DNA of 38,729 bases from Actinomycetota bacterium (GTDB lineage Bacteria > Actinomycetota > Acidimicrobiia > Acidimicrobiales > Ilumatobacteraceae): the NCBI GenBank assembly GCA_005793215.1, contig SXPV01000034.1, forward strand, positions 1-38,729. Reading direction: 5' to 3'. The translations under genes were made by a program, and so were the position numbers. A model generated the notes under the pieces. That model ran no database searches, was not told the DNA's origin, and worked only from the letters and a program-made list of their open reading frames with translations. Below, one piece after another: positions 24,558 through 34,220 of the stretch. Each line of letters opens with the position of its first letter. Position 1 is the stretch's first letter.

Positions 24558-25448
24558 CCTCGCCGACTGATTTCATTGCTCATCGCCACCATTGTTGTTG
24601 CCGCGTGTGGAACCACCAACAGCGCCGCCACCATCAACGGCAGCGACATTCTCACTACCGACCTCGAGCAGACAATTACCGATTTCGTCACGATCGGCGA
24701 GGCAGCGAGCACGAACGGTGTCGTGGATGCCGAGACGGTCCGCAGTTTGTTGACCTCGCTCATTCGAGCCGAAGCAACCAATCAGGTGATCGCCGCCGCT
24801 GGCGAGGAAGTCACCGACGAGGATCTCGCTTCGGTCCGCGAGCAACTCGCAGAACAAGGCACGGAAGACCTGCCAGAAACGTTGCGCGAACTGATCGTGC
24901 AACTCAACGCTGCGCAGGCGGTACTCGGTCGTGTGAAGGCGCCCAGTCCGCAAGACATCGCAGAGCGCTACAACAGCAATCCGAAGTCACTCGGAATGCT
25001 GTGTGTGAGCCATCTCGTGGTCAACGACGAGTCCACTGCCAAGACCGCACGGGCGGAACTCGACGACAAACCCACCGACGCACAGTTCGCAGAGGTTGCC
25101 GGGAAGTATTCGATCGAACCCAATGCGAAGGAGTCAGGTGGCGCGCTCACCGGGCAAAGCGGCACCTGTATCAGCATCAATGAATGGCAGGCGGGTTTCG
25201 ACCCCGACTTCGTTGCCGGAGCACTTGCCGCTCGTACCGGCATACCCACGCAGCCCGTGAAGTCCAGCTTCGGTTGGCACGTCATCTTCATCCGTCCATT
25301 CACCGCAGTGTCAGAGAGCGTGTCGGCGAACATCACCTCGGCACCCGGTGAATACTTGCTGCTCGGCGCACTTGCCGATGCCGACATTTCCGTTGCCTCG
25401 CGATACGGACGTTGGGATCCGCTCGCGGGCACCGTCGTCGCCCCATAG
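24555..25448 (+). CDS. Parvulin-type (SurA/PrsA-like) peptidylprolyl isomerase lipoprotein
   Basis: A 297-aa exported lipoprotein. The N-terminus MPRRLISLLIATIVVAACG is a short signal with lipobox VAAC. The region at about 20-130 is a SurA_N-like helical chaperone segment (ATINGSDILTTDLEQTI). A rotamase domain lies at about 145-255: MLCVSHLVVNDESTAKTA, ADVAGKYS-like FAEVAGKYSIEP, SGGALTGQSG, and FGWHVIFIRPF. The order SurA_N then parvulin matches extracytoplasmic foldases. It lies between mfd and mazG, a frequent actinobacterial position. Catalytic activity of the rotamase domain is inferred, not assured. Confidence 0.88.
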   Translation: MPRRLISLLIATIVVAACGTTNSAATINGSDILTTDLEQTITDFVTIGEAASTNGVVDAETVRSLLTSLIRAEATNQVIAAAGEEVTDEDLASVREQLAEQGTEDLPETLRELIVQLNAAQAVLGRVKAPSPQDIAERYNSNPKSLGMLCVSHLVVNDESTAKTARAELDDKPTDAQFAEVAGKYSIEPNAKESGGALTGQSGTCISINEWQAGFDPDFVAGALAARTGIPTQPVKSSFGWHVIFIRPFTAVSESVSANITSAPGEYLLLGALADADISVASRYGRWDPLAGTVVAP

Positions 25449-25454
25449 CTTTTC

Positions 25455-26978
25455 GTGTCACGTCCGGTTGTCACCGTCGTTGGTCTCGGGCCAGGTCCGA
25501 TTGGGCTGGTGACGCAAGAAACGATCGATGCGATTGCTGCGTCAACGACCCGCTTCGTGCGCACTACTCGCCATCCAAGCGCCTCATTGGTTGATCAAGC
25601 CGTGTCGTTCGACGACGAATACGAACGCCACGACACCTTCGCCGAGGTGTACGCCGCAATCGCCGCGCGAGTTGCCGACGCCGCGTTGAGCAACGGCTCG
25701 GCGTTGTATGCGGTACCAGGTTCTCCCGGCGTGTTGGAGGATGGCGTGCGTCGACTGCTCGCCGACGCACGGCTCGACGTTCGTGTGCTGTCTGCCGTGA
25801 GCTTTCTCGACCTGGCATGGTTACGACTGGGCATCGATCCGGTCGATGTCGGAGTGCGAATGGTGGATGCCCACCGCTTCGCCGAGGCAGCCGCCAACAG
25901 CACCGGTCCGTTCTTGGTTGCCCAGTGCCATGCCGATTGGGTGTTGTCGCAGGTGAAACTTGCACACGAATCGGCTCGTGGCGACGAACGCGTGGTGGTG
26001 CTGCATCACCTCGGTCTTGCCGATGAACGCGTGATCGACACCACATGGGATGACCTCGATCGTCTTGAGCGCGCACATGAACTGACGGCTGATCACCTCA
26101 CGTCGTTGTACATCCCCCAACTTGCCGAGCCCGTGGCTGGCGAGATGGCGCGCTTGCACGCACTCGCCCGCACGCTTCGCGAGCAGTGCCCGTGGGACCG
26201 CGAGCAGACGCATGCGTCACTCGTGCGATATCTGATCGAAGAGACCTACGAGGTGGTCGATGCGCTGAATGCACTCGACGAAGACGATCCGTCCACGGAC
26301 GACGCACTCATCGAGGAGCTCGGCGACTTGTTGTATCAGATCGAATTCCACACCACCATCGCCGAGCAGCAAGGTCGCTTCAGCCTGGCCGACGTTGCGC
26401 GCACAACCCACGACAAGTTGGTGCGTCGACACCCTCACGTGTTTGGCGACGTGCAAGCCACCACCGCGGGCGACGTGGTGACCACCTGGGACGAAATCAA
26501 ACGCGCTGAACGTGCGGCCAAGAGTGCCGGAACCGCTCGGGACGGTGTCACTCCAGCCGGAACCGCTCGGGACGGTGACGCACCCGACTTTTTTGCCGGC
26601 GTGTCGCGCGCGGCCCCCTCGTTGTCGCTGGCTCAAAAATTGCAGAAGCGCGCAGCCGAAGTGGGATTTGACTGGCCAGACGTTCGTGGCGCCAGCGCAA
26701 AACTCGACGAAGAAATCGCCGAGCTTCGAGTAGCGGCAGAAACTGGCGACCCCGCGGTGGTGCGCATGGAACTTGGTGATGTGTTGTTCAGTGTGGTGAA
26801 TGTGGCGCGCAAACTGGGGTTGGACGCTGAAACTGCGTTACGTGGTGCCGCAGACAAGTTCGTGGCTCGTTTCACTCGCGTGCAACAACTCGCCTCGCAG
26901 CGCGGAGTTGATCTTGCTGAGTGCGATCTTGTGCAACTCGACTCGCTCTGGGACGAAGCCAAGCGTCAACTCAACTAG
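25455..26978 (+). CDS. mazG: Tetrapyrrole methylase-like / MazG nucleoside triphosphate pyrophosphohydrolase fusion
   Basis: A 507-aa YabN-like fusion. The N-terminal 210 residues have the SAM-dependent methylase fold (VTVVGLGPGPIGLVTQETI, YAVPGSPGVLEDGVRRLL). The rest holds two MazG-type NTP-PPase modules: LARTLREQCPWDREQTHASLVRYLIEETYEV with EELGDLLYQIEFH (about 240-300), and a second with LDEEIAELRVA and ELGDVLFSVVNVAR (about 415-460). MazG hydrolyses (d)NTPs to monophosphates. The linker between modules carries a two-copy 10-aa repeat (AGTARDGVTP/AGTARDGDAP). The GTG start is 6 bases after the lipoprotein stop. The function of the methylase part in such fusions is unclear. Confidence 0.92.
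   Translation: MSRPVVTVVGLGPGPIGLVTQETIDAIAASTTRFVRTTRHPSASLVDQAVSFDDEYERHDTFAEVYAAIAARVADAALSNGSALYAVPGSPGVLEDGVRRLLADARLDVRVLSAVSFLDLAWLRLGIDPVDVGVRMVDAHRFAEAAANSTGPFLVAQCHADWVLSQVKLAHESARGDERVVVLHHLGLADERVIDTTWDDLDRLERAHELTADHLTSLYIPQLAEPVAGEMARLHALARTLREQCPWDREQTHASLVRYLIEETYEVVDALNALDEDDPSTDDALIEELGDLLYQIEFHTTIAEQQGRFSLADVARTTHDKLVRRHPHVFGDVQATTAGDVVTTWDEIKRAERAAKSAGTARDGVTPAGTARDGDAPDFFAGVSRAAPSLSLAQKLQKRAAEVGFDWPDVRGASAKLDEEIAELRVAAETGDPAVVRMELGDVLFSVVNVARKLGLDAETALRGAADKFVARFTRVQQLASQRGVDLAECDLVQLDSLWDEAKRQLN
26526..26577 (+). repeat. Two-copy 30-bp-period repeat in the mazG linker
   Basis: GCCGGAACCGCTCGGGACGG with two more bases is identical at 26526-26547 and 26556-26577. The 30-bp period is in frame and lies in the linker between the two MazG modules. 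Confidence 0.9.
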
Positions 26979-28262
<1,284 letters not shown>

Positions 28263-28359
28263 GTTCCACACAGCGACCACCACGGGTCGTTCGGGCAAGG
28301 TTCGCCACGTCATGGTCGGAGTCCCCCGACATCCGCTATGTAGCCGTCACAATGGAGGG

Positions 28360-28785
28360 GTGAACTTTCCGCTGGTGGTCGCCAATCGGCTGCGCCCCTT
28401 CACCATGCCGATCATCGTCATCGGCGTGATCGCGTTGATCGTGACCTTCTTCGTCGTACCGGTACGCACCTGGACGAGTCAACGCGACCTCCTCGACTCG
28501 CGATCCACCCAATACGGCGTCTATGAAGAAGTCAACGACGCGCTACAGGACGAGGTGGATGCTCTGACTGCCCCCGAGGGCGTGCGTCAGGCGATTCGGT
28601 CGCAACTCGGATACCTTCTGCCCAATGAGCGTCGAATTCCGTTGTTGGCCCTGCCTGAGGCCCCGGTGACGCTGCCCGATCGCTGGCCGTACAACTTGGT
28701 GGTGGGCATCGTGAACCTGCGCGAAATGCAGAATGTGGGCGTGGAACGGGGCAACCTCGACACGTTCAACCCGCTTCAGCCGTAA
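28360..28785 (+). CDS. Septum formation initiator protein, FtsB/DivIC-like
   Basis: A 141-aa bitopic membrane protein starting at GTG 28360 with GGAGGG directly before it. A short cytoplasmic N-terminus precedes one membrane segment (MPIIVIGVIALIVTFFVVPV, about 16-35). A helical region follows (QRDLLDSRSTQYGVYEEVNDAL), then RQAIRSQLGYLLPNERRIPLL, the family pattern R..A..LGYV.PGE. The C-terminal 45 residues are unassigned. Its position after eno is where actinobacterial divIC/ftsB genes lie. The predicted role is in the divisome FtsQLB complex. Confidence 0.85.
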   Translation: MNFPLVVANRLRPFTMPIIVIGVIALIVTFFVVPVRTWTSQRDLLDSRSTQYGVYEEVNDALQDEVDALTAPEGVRQAIRSQLGYLLPNERRIPLLALPEAPVTLPDRWPYNLVVGIVNLREMQNVGVERGNLDTFNPLQP

Positions 28786-28850
28786 ACCACCGCACGGTTG
28801 AGGTCGGCGCGGCGCGCGGGCGGAGGGGACCACCTCGCGTCGGTCTGCAG

Positions 28851-28865
28851 TAACTTTGCGATATG
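28851..28865 (+). promoter_or_regulatory. Putative leaderless promoter of the CoxL-like/ABC exporter unit
   Basis: TAACTT (28851-28856) is followed by TGCGAT and then the ATG at 28863 (N6 spacing). No Shine-Dalgarno is visible. Confidence 0.45.
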
Positions 28866-31133
28866 GCTGGAAGCATTCTCGGCAACCGCGTGTTGCGCAA
28901 GGAAGACCCGAAGTTCCTCACCACTGGTGGCGTGTATGTGGACGACATGCAGAACGAGCCACTTCTCCAAGGTGCCGCCCATGTCACCTTCGTGCGATCC
29001 CAAGTGGCGCACGCACTCATCAACGGGATCGACATCAGCGCAGCACTCGAGGCACCTGGCGTCATTGCAATCTACACCGCGGAGTCGCTCAACCTGGCAC
29101 CCGAGGCGTCGTCGTTCAACCCGGGTGTAACACGAACCCTGCTGGCAAGTGGCCGCGTGCGCTACGTGGGCGAACCCGTGGCAGTGATCGTCACCGAAGA
29201 GGCCAACCAGGGTGAAGATGCCGCCGACTTGGTGGTTGTCGATTACGAACCGCTCGAAGTCTTGGTGGACCTCGAACGAGCAATGACGTCATCCACGCTC
29301 ATCTACCCGGACGCCGGAAGCAACGTCGTGGTCGACTCCACCGTCTGGGGAATGCCCGACGTCACCGGTGACGATTTCTTTGCCGACTGTGACGTGGTGG
29401 TGAAGGGTCGCTACGTCAATCAACGCGTGGCACCGTGCCCACTTGAAGTTCGTGGCTCGGCAGTCGCGTGGGTGGATGGTCGTTTGTACCAGTGGATCTC
29501 CACGCAACACGCTCAGGGTGTGCGTGACCAGATCAACAAGAGTGATGCGACCAGCAACGTGCGCGTGATGACACCCGACGTTGGCGGTGGATTCGGAGCA
29601 AAGATCTCGGCGTACCCGGAAGAAATCGTGCTCGGGCGTGTGGCTCAGGCCGTCGGTCGTCCATTGCGCTGGCGCGAAACGCGCAGCGAATCGATGTTGG
29701 CACTCGGCCATGGTCGTGCGCAGTTGCAATACATCTCCATCGGTGGCACGCGCGACGGCAGAGTACTCGCCTATCGCCTGGAAGCCATTCAAGACTCCGG
29801 CGCTTTCGTCGACGTTGGCGCGGTCCTGGCACCAGCCTGCACTCGCCCGATGAGCAGCGGTGTCTATGCGATCCCCAAGATCGAATGCCGTACCAAGTCG
29901 GTGGTCACCAACACCACGCCGATCGTTGCGTACCGCGGTGCGGGTCGGCCCGAGGCCACCGCTGCAATCGAACGTGCGATGGACATGTTCGCTGCCGAAA
30001 TCGGTATGGATCCCGCCGAAGTTCGTCGCAAGAACCTGATTCCGAAGTTCATGGAACCGCACACCACGGCGATTGGACAGGCGTACGACGTAGGTGATTA
30101 CGAAGTTGCGCTCGACAAGGTGCTTGATGCCGCCAACTACTCGGCACTGCGCAAGGAACAAGCCGAGCGGCGCCAGCGCGGCGACCGTCATCAACTCGGC
30201 ATTGGCGTGAGCGTGTACGTGGAGATCACCAGCGGTGGAACCAACCACGAGGATGCTCGCATCGAGGTGCTGCCCGACGGACGAGCCATCGTGTACACCG
30301 GCACTTCACCACACGGCCAAGGGCATGTCACCGCGTGGTCGATGATCGCGTCGGAGCACACTGGCATTCCGATGGACAAGATCGACGTCGTGTGGGGTGA
30401 CACCGACATCATTCCCGATGGTCTCGGCACGTACGGTTCACGCTCACTGCAACTGGGTGGTGCAGCCGTGCATCAAACGGCACAGAAGTTGGTGGAGCTT
30501 GCGCGCTCCGTTGCCGCCGCCGCACTCGAGGCAGCAGAAGCCGACGTGGTGCTCGACAAATCGCGTGGTGCCTTCCACGTTGCAGGAACACCTGCGGTGG
30601 CAGTGACCTGGGGCGAGCTCTCCGCACGACGAGCAAGCGAGGGTGGCTTGACCATTGCCGAACGTTTCACTTCCGGTGGAGCCACGTTTCCATTCGGCGC
30701 CCATGTCGCCGTGGTGGAAGTGGACGTCGAAACGGGCAAGGTCACGCACCTGAAGCAGGTGGCATGTGACGATGCCGGCACGGTGTTGAATCCGTTGTTG
30801 CTGGAAGGACAGATTCACGGCGGCATCGCACAAGGGTCGGCACAGGCGCTGCTCGAAGAATTCGTGTACGACGAGGACGGCAACCCGAAAACCGGAAACC
30901 TCGCCGAGTATGCATTCATCTCGGCGGTCGAGGCTCCGTCCATCGAGTTGGTGTCGATGGAAACACCAACGCCACGCAATCCTCTCGGAGCAAAGGGCGT
31001 TGGCGAATCCGGCACCATCGGCTCCACTCCTGCAGTGCAGTCAGCGGTGGTGGATGCGGTGAGCCATCTGGGCGTTCGTCACATCGACATGCCCACCACT
31101 CCCGAACGCGTGTGGCGAGCCATCAATCAGTAA
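28863..31133 (+). CDS. Molybdenum hydroxylase large subunit, form II CoxL / xanthine dehydrogenase family (lone copy)
   Basis: A 756-aa Moco-binding catalytic subunit. Domain 1 (about 1-115; GNRVLRKEDPKFLTTGGVYV, VRYVGEPVAVIV) is followed by the Moco domains: VGGGFGAKIS (about 240), active-site loop VAYRGAGRPEA (about 355), SPHGQGHVTAWSMI, and GVGESGTIGS with the catalytic Glu near residue 717. The AYRGAGR loop is the form II signature. True CO dehydrogenase (form I) has AYxCSFR. No small or medium subunit gene is directly attached. An ABC exporter follows after 10 bases. The substrate is unknown. It may borrow the S and M subunits encoded 2.6 kb downstream. Confidence 0.9.
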   Translation: MAGSILGNRVLRKEDPKFLTTGGVYVDDMQNEPLLQGAAHVTFVRSQVAHALINGIDISAALEAPGVIAIYTAESLNLAPEASSFNPGVTRTLLASGRVRYVGEPVAVIVTEEANQGEDAADLVVVDYEPLEVLVDLERAMTSSTLIYPDAGSNVVVDSTVWGMPDVTGDDFFADCDVVVKGRYVNQRVAPCPLEVRGSAVAWVDGRLYQWISTQHAQGVRDQINKSDATSNVRVMTPDVGGGFGAKISAYPEEIVLGRVAQAVGRPLRWRETRSESMLALGHGRAQLQYISIGGTRDGRVLAYRLEAIQDSGAFVDVGAVLAPACTRPMSSGVYAIPKIECRTKSVVTNTTPIVAYRGAGRPEATAAIERAMDMFAAEIGMDPAEVRRKNLIPKFMEPHTTAIGQAYDVGDYEVALDKVLDAANYSALRKEQAERRQRGDRHQLGIGVSVYVEITSGGTNHEDARIEVLPDGRAIVYTGTSPHGQGHVTAWSMIASEHTGIPMDKIDVVWGDTDIIPDGLGTYGSRSLQLGGAAVHQTAQKLVELARSVAAAALEAAEADVVLDKSRGAFHVAGTPAVAVTWGELSARRASEGGLTIAERFTSGGATFPFGAHVAVVEVDVETGKVTHLKQVACDDAGTVLNPLLLEGQIHGGIAQGSAQALLEEFVYDEDGNPKTGNLAEYAFISAVEAPSIELVSMETPTPRNPLGAKGVGESGTIGSTPAVQSAVVDAVSHLGVRHIDMPTTPERVWRAINQ

Positions 31134-31143
31134 GACTGTCGGG

Positions 31144-32103
31144 GTGAACAACGCCCCGATCATTGCAGAACAACTCGCCCGCCACTTCGGCGATGTAAAA
31201 GCCGTCGACGGCATCAACTTGACCGTCAACCAGGGTGAAATATTCGGATTTCTCGGTCCCAACGGCGCGGGCAAGAGCACAGCGGTGCGAATGCTCACCA
31301 CTTTGTTGCGCCCCACCAGTGGCACGGCACGCGTTGCCGGCTACGACGTGGTGAAGCAAGCCGACGAAGTGCGGCGCAACATCGGTGTGGCGTTGCAGGA
31401 CGCCGCAATCGACCCGTTGATGACCGGTTACGAACTTCTGGAACTGCAGGCGGTGCTCTACGGCATTGCAGCGACCAAGATGAAGCAGCGCGCCAACGAA
31501 TTACTGGAACGCGTCGGGCTTACCGCTGCGGCCGATCGTCGAGTGGCCACCTACTCGGGCGGTATGCGTCGTCGTCTCGATCTTGCACTCTCGCTGATTC
31601 ACCAACCAGCCGTGTTGTTCTTGGACGAACCCACCACGGGTCTCGACCCCATGAGCCGCCTCACGTTGTGGGAGGAAGTGCGTCGTCTCAACCGGGAAGG
31701 AACCACGGTGATGCTGACGACGCAATACTTGGAAGAGGCCGACCAATTGGCGGATCGCATCGCCATCATCGATCACGGCAAGATCGTGCGTGAAGGAAAG
31801 CCCAGCGAACTCAAGCGATCAGTCGGCGATCCGACGTTGCTCATCAACGTGTCGCGTGAACATTCCGACGCTGCCAGGTCAGTACTCGCACGATTCGGCG
31901 ACATGCGACCCACCGCAGAAGGGACACTCGGTGTGGGCTTACGTGGCGGTGCCGAGCGCGTGGCCGAGGTGGTGCGTGCACTCGACGAAGCCAAGCTCGT
32001 CGTGGAGCACCTGGAATTGAACCAGCCCAGCCTCGACGATGTGTTTGCCGAAGCCACGGGTTATCGCCTTGAAGGGGCCGATAATGCGCCGCAAGCCGGC
32101 TGA
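31144..32103 (+). CDS. ABC exporter ATP-binding protein, DrrA-like
   Basis: A 319-aa ATPase of the daunorubicin-resistance (DrrA/ABC-2) exporter family, starting at GTG 31144. Walker A is GPNGAGKSTAVRML, the Q-loop region is VALQDAAIDPLMTG, the signature is YSGGMRRRLDLALS, Walker B is VLFLDEPTTGLDP, and the H-loop is MLTTQYLEEADQLAD. The GLQDxxxDxLLTGxE-like start and a C-terminal extension after the nucleotide-binding domain are typical of DrrA. It starts 10 bases after the CoxL-like gene and overlaps the first permease gene by 20 bases. The exported compound is unknown. Confidence 0.93.
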   Translation: MNNAPIIAEQLARHFGDVKAVDGINLTVNQGEIFGFLGPNGAGKSTAVRMLTTLLRPTSGTARVAGYDVVKQADEVRRNIGVALQDAAIDPLMTGYELLELQAVLYGIAATKMKQRANELLERVGLTAAADRRVATYSGGMRRRLDLALSLIHQPAVLFLDEPTTGLDPMSRLTLWEEVRRLNREGTTVMLTTQYLEEADQLADRIAIIDHGKIVREGKPSELKRSVGDPTLLINVSREHSDAARSVLARFGDMRPTAEGTLGVGLRGGAERVAEVVRALDEAKLVVEHLELNQPSLDDVFAEATGYRLEGADNAPQAG

Positions 32104-32872
32104 CACGGTGCGGCAGTTCGTCGCACTCTCCCGCCGTTCCACGCTGGCGATCTTTCGTCAGCCTGCACTCGTCGGGCCATCGTTGATATTCCCGCTGTTC
32201 TTTGCTGCGCTCGGCTCCTCGTCATTCAGCCGAGCCATCAGCCTCCCTGGCTTCCCCAAGGTGGACTCGTATCTGCAATTCACGTTGGCCGGCACGGTGA
32301 CACAAGGTGTGCTGTTTGGTTCGGTTACCGGTGCTGCGGCCCTTGCCACCGACATCGAAGAGGGATTCTTTGATCGCCTGTTGGCGGCGCCAACATCGCG
32401 AACGTCGATCTTGTTCGGAAGATTGGCCGGCAGTTCGCTGTTCGGCGCATTGCAAGCACTCATCTTCCTACTGGCGCTGCTGCCCTTTGGCGTCACGGTG
32501 CAAGCAGGATTGCTCGGGTACGTGTCGATCGTGGTGGCGGGATTCATCACCGCGTTCGCCGTCGGTGCGCTCATGTCTGTGGTGGCCCTGAAAACCGGGT
32601 CGGCAGAGGCGGTACAAGGAACGTTTCCGGTGCTCTTCATCTTGTTGTTTCTCTCGAGCGCGTTCTTCCCTCGCGAAACCATGAGCGGCGCGTACCGACA
32701 CATCGCCGACTTCAACCCCATCTCCTACATGGTGGAAGGACAACGCTCACTCTCCATCGATGGGGTATCTCTCGTGGCGATAACCCAAACGTTGGTGATT
32801 CCTGCGGGCATCGCGGTGCTTACCACCATGTTGGCGTTGCGACAACTTTCGGTTCGACTGGCGGCACGATGA
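32084..32872 (+). CDS. ABC-2 type exporter permease (DrrB-like), first
   Basis: A 262-aa integral membrane protein. The ATG at 32084 (MRRKPADTVRQFV) has GAAGGGG upstream and is preferred over the track start at 32039. About six membrane segments are visible, including ALVGPSLIFPLFFAALGS, LLGYVSIVVAGFITAFAVGAL and FPVLFILLFLSSAFFP. The stretch GFFDRLLAAPTSRTSILFGR and ADFNPISYMVEGQRSL are family features of ABC-2 permeases of the DrrB type. It overlaps the next permease by ATGA. Confidence 0.9.
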   Translation: MRRKPADTVRQFVALSRRSTLAIFRQPALVGPSLIFPLFFAALGSSSFSRAISLPGFPKVDSYLQFTLAGTVTQGVLFGSVTGAAALATDIEEGFFDRLLAAPTSRTSILFGRLAGSSLFGALQALIFLLALLPFGVTVQAGLLGYVSIVVAGFITAFAVGALMSVVALKTGSAEAVQGTFPVLFILLFLSSAFFPRETMSGAYRHIADFNPISYMVEGQRSLSIDGVSLVAITQTLVIPAGIAVLTTMLALRQLSVRLAAR

Positions 32873-33648
32873 GCACCGGTCGGAGCGTCGGCATCCTGGC
32901 CGCGCGCAGTATTCGAAACATTCGGCGACTTCCGTCGGCATTCTTCCCCGCACTCGCGATGCCGATCTTCAACATGGTGGTGTTCGCCGGCACGTTCTTT
33001 GCGGTGACGAAGATCCCTGGGTTCCCCACCGATCGTTCCATCAACTGGTACATGCCATTGGGAATCATGATGGGTGCAGCATTCGCCGGCGTGGGTCTTG
33101 GTTTCACCACCATTCGCGACATCGAAACCGGTTTCTATGACCGCCTGCGAATGTCACCCACTTCTCGCATGTCGTTGGTGATCGGTCCGCTCATGGGCAC
33201 GCTCACCCGCGTGGTGATGATGACCACCGTGGTGATCGCCATCGGCATCGCACTCGGTGCGCGATTCTCTGGCGGAGTGCTTGGAGTGTTGTGTTTGTAC
33301 ATCGCTGCGCTCGGGCTGTCCACCATCGGTGCGGGTTGGGGGCTCGGCCTTGCATTCATCTTCAAGGACATGCGGGGTGCGGCAATCATGCAGTTGTCGA
33401 TCTTCCTCGTGATGTTCTTGTCGTCGGCACAAGTGCCGCTCAACGTGATGGACGGGTGGCTGCACACGGTGGCACGAGTCAACCCCGCCACCAACATCCT
33501 GCGCCTCGCGCGAGTGGGCCTGGTGAACGAATCCAACGTCGATCACCTGTCGTTCGGCGCCGTCTGGGGCGGTTTGCTCGCCATCCTGCTGATGGGCGGG
33601 TTGAGCCTCGGCTTTGCCCTGCGCCAGTTGCGCAAGCTCTCCAACTAG
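32869..33648 (+). CDS. ABC-2 type exporter permease (DrrB-like), second
   Basis: A 259-aa membrane protein, related in layout to the preceding one. It has an N-terminal basic segment, membrane segment [38 protein letters not shown] (matching the DRLLAAPTSR motif of its neighbour), [10 protein letters not shown], and C-terminal [17 protein letters not shown]. Two different permeases with one ATPase suggest a heterodimeric exporter membrane domain. The ATGA overlap with the first permease implies coupled translation. It is the last gene of the CoxL-like/exporter unit. Confidence 0.9.
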   Translation: MSTGRSVGILAARSIRNIRRLPSAFFPALAMPIFNMVVFAGTFFAVTKIPGFPTDRSINWYMPLGIMMGAAFAGVGLGFTTIRDIETGFYDRLRMSPTSRMSLVIGPLMGTLTRVVMMTTVVIAIGIALGARFSGGVLGVLCLYIAALGLSTIGAGWGLGLAFIFKDMRGAAIMQLSIFLVMFLSSAQVPLNVMDGWLHTVARVNPATNILRLARVGLVNESNVDHLSFGAVWGGLLAILLMGGLSLGFALRQLRKLSN

Positions 33649-33673
33649 GCCGAGGCGGGCACCACCACCGGAT

Positions 33674-33730
33674 TTGCCCCCCGACCCCACTTGGGGCAAT
33701 ACTGCGCATACGGGGTTCAAGGGGTGAACC
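33674..33730. promoter_or_regulatory. Two inverted repeats upstream of coxS
   Basis: The first dyad is TTGCCCC (33674-33680) and GGGGCAA (33693-33699), 7-bp arms. The second is GGTTCA-AGGGG-TGAACC (33714-33730), perfect 6-bp arms with a 5-bp spacer. They lie in the 107-bp gap before coxS. The first could be a weak terminator of the exporter unit, though it has no U-run. The second has the size of a transcription-factor operator. No regulator gene is seen in the window. Confidence 0.5.
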
Positions 33731-33755
33731 TCGTCACACACGACGGAGGGACTGC

Positions 33756-34211
33756 ATGCAAGTGTCCATCACCATCAACGGCACGAAACAATCGCACGAT
33801 GTGGAGCCACGCACCTTGCTGGTGCACTACATCCGCGAGCACGCCAACCTGACGGGAACCAACATTGGCTGCGACACGTCCAGTTGCGGTGCCTGCACCC
33901 TGCATCTGGACGGCGAGGCCGTGAAGAGTTGCACGATCCTTGCCGCACAAGCCGACGGTGGATCGGTCACCACGATCGAAGGTCTCTCCAAGAACGGTGA
34001 GATGCATCCGATGCAAAAGGCATTCATGGAAAACCACGGACTGCAATGCGGTTACTGCACACCCGGCATGGTGATGGCTGCAATCGGATTGTTGAACGAA
34101 AACCCCAAACCCACCGAAGACGAGGTCCGCCTCGGCTTGGAAGGCAATCTGTGCCGGTGCACGGGGTATCACAACATCGTGAAGTCAGTTCTCGCAGCGG
34201 CAAAGAAGTAG
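33756..34211 (+). CDS. coxS: Molybdenum hydroxylase small [2Fe-2S] subunit, CoxS-like
   Basis: A 151-aa iron-sulfur subunit carrying two [2Fe-2S] clusters that pass electrons from Moco to FAD. The ATG at 33756 has GGAGGG upstream. The track ORF's long N-terminus is spurious. The plant-ferredoxin-type cluster ligands are [15 protein letters not shown] and SC. The all-helical cluster ligands are CGYCTPGM and [10 protein letters not shown]. All eight cysteines expected for the family are present. It is followed by coxL after 9 bases. Confidence 0.96.
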   Translation: MQVSITINGTKQSHDVEPRTLLVHYIREHANLTGTNIGCDTSSCGACTLHLDGEAVKSCTILAAQADGGSVTTIEGLSKNGEMHPMQKAFMENHGLQCGYCTPGMVMAAIGLLNENPKPTEDEVRLGLEGNLCRCTGYHNIVKSVLAAAKK

Positions 34212-34220
34212 GAGGCAGAC

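Noticed and set aside
28263-28359. Terminator after eno (CGACC...GGTCG)
   Set aside because: The stem is five base pairs and no U-tract follows.
33291-33755. Long N-terminal extension of coxS
   Set aside because: It overlaps the exporter permease in another frame. GGAGGG and the ferredoxin fold start at 33756.
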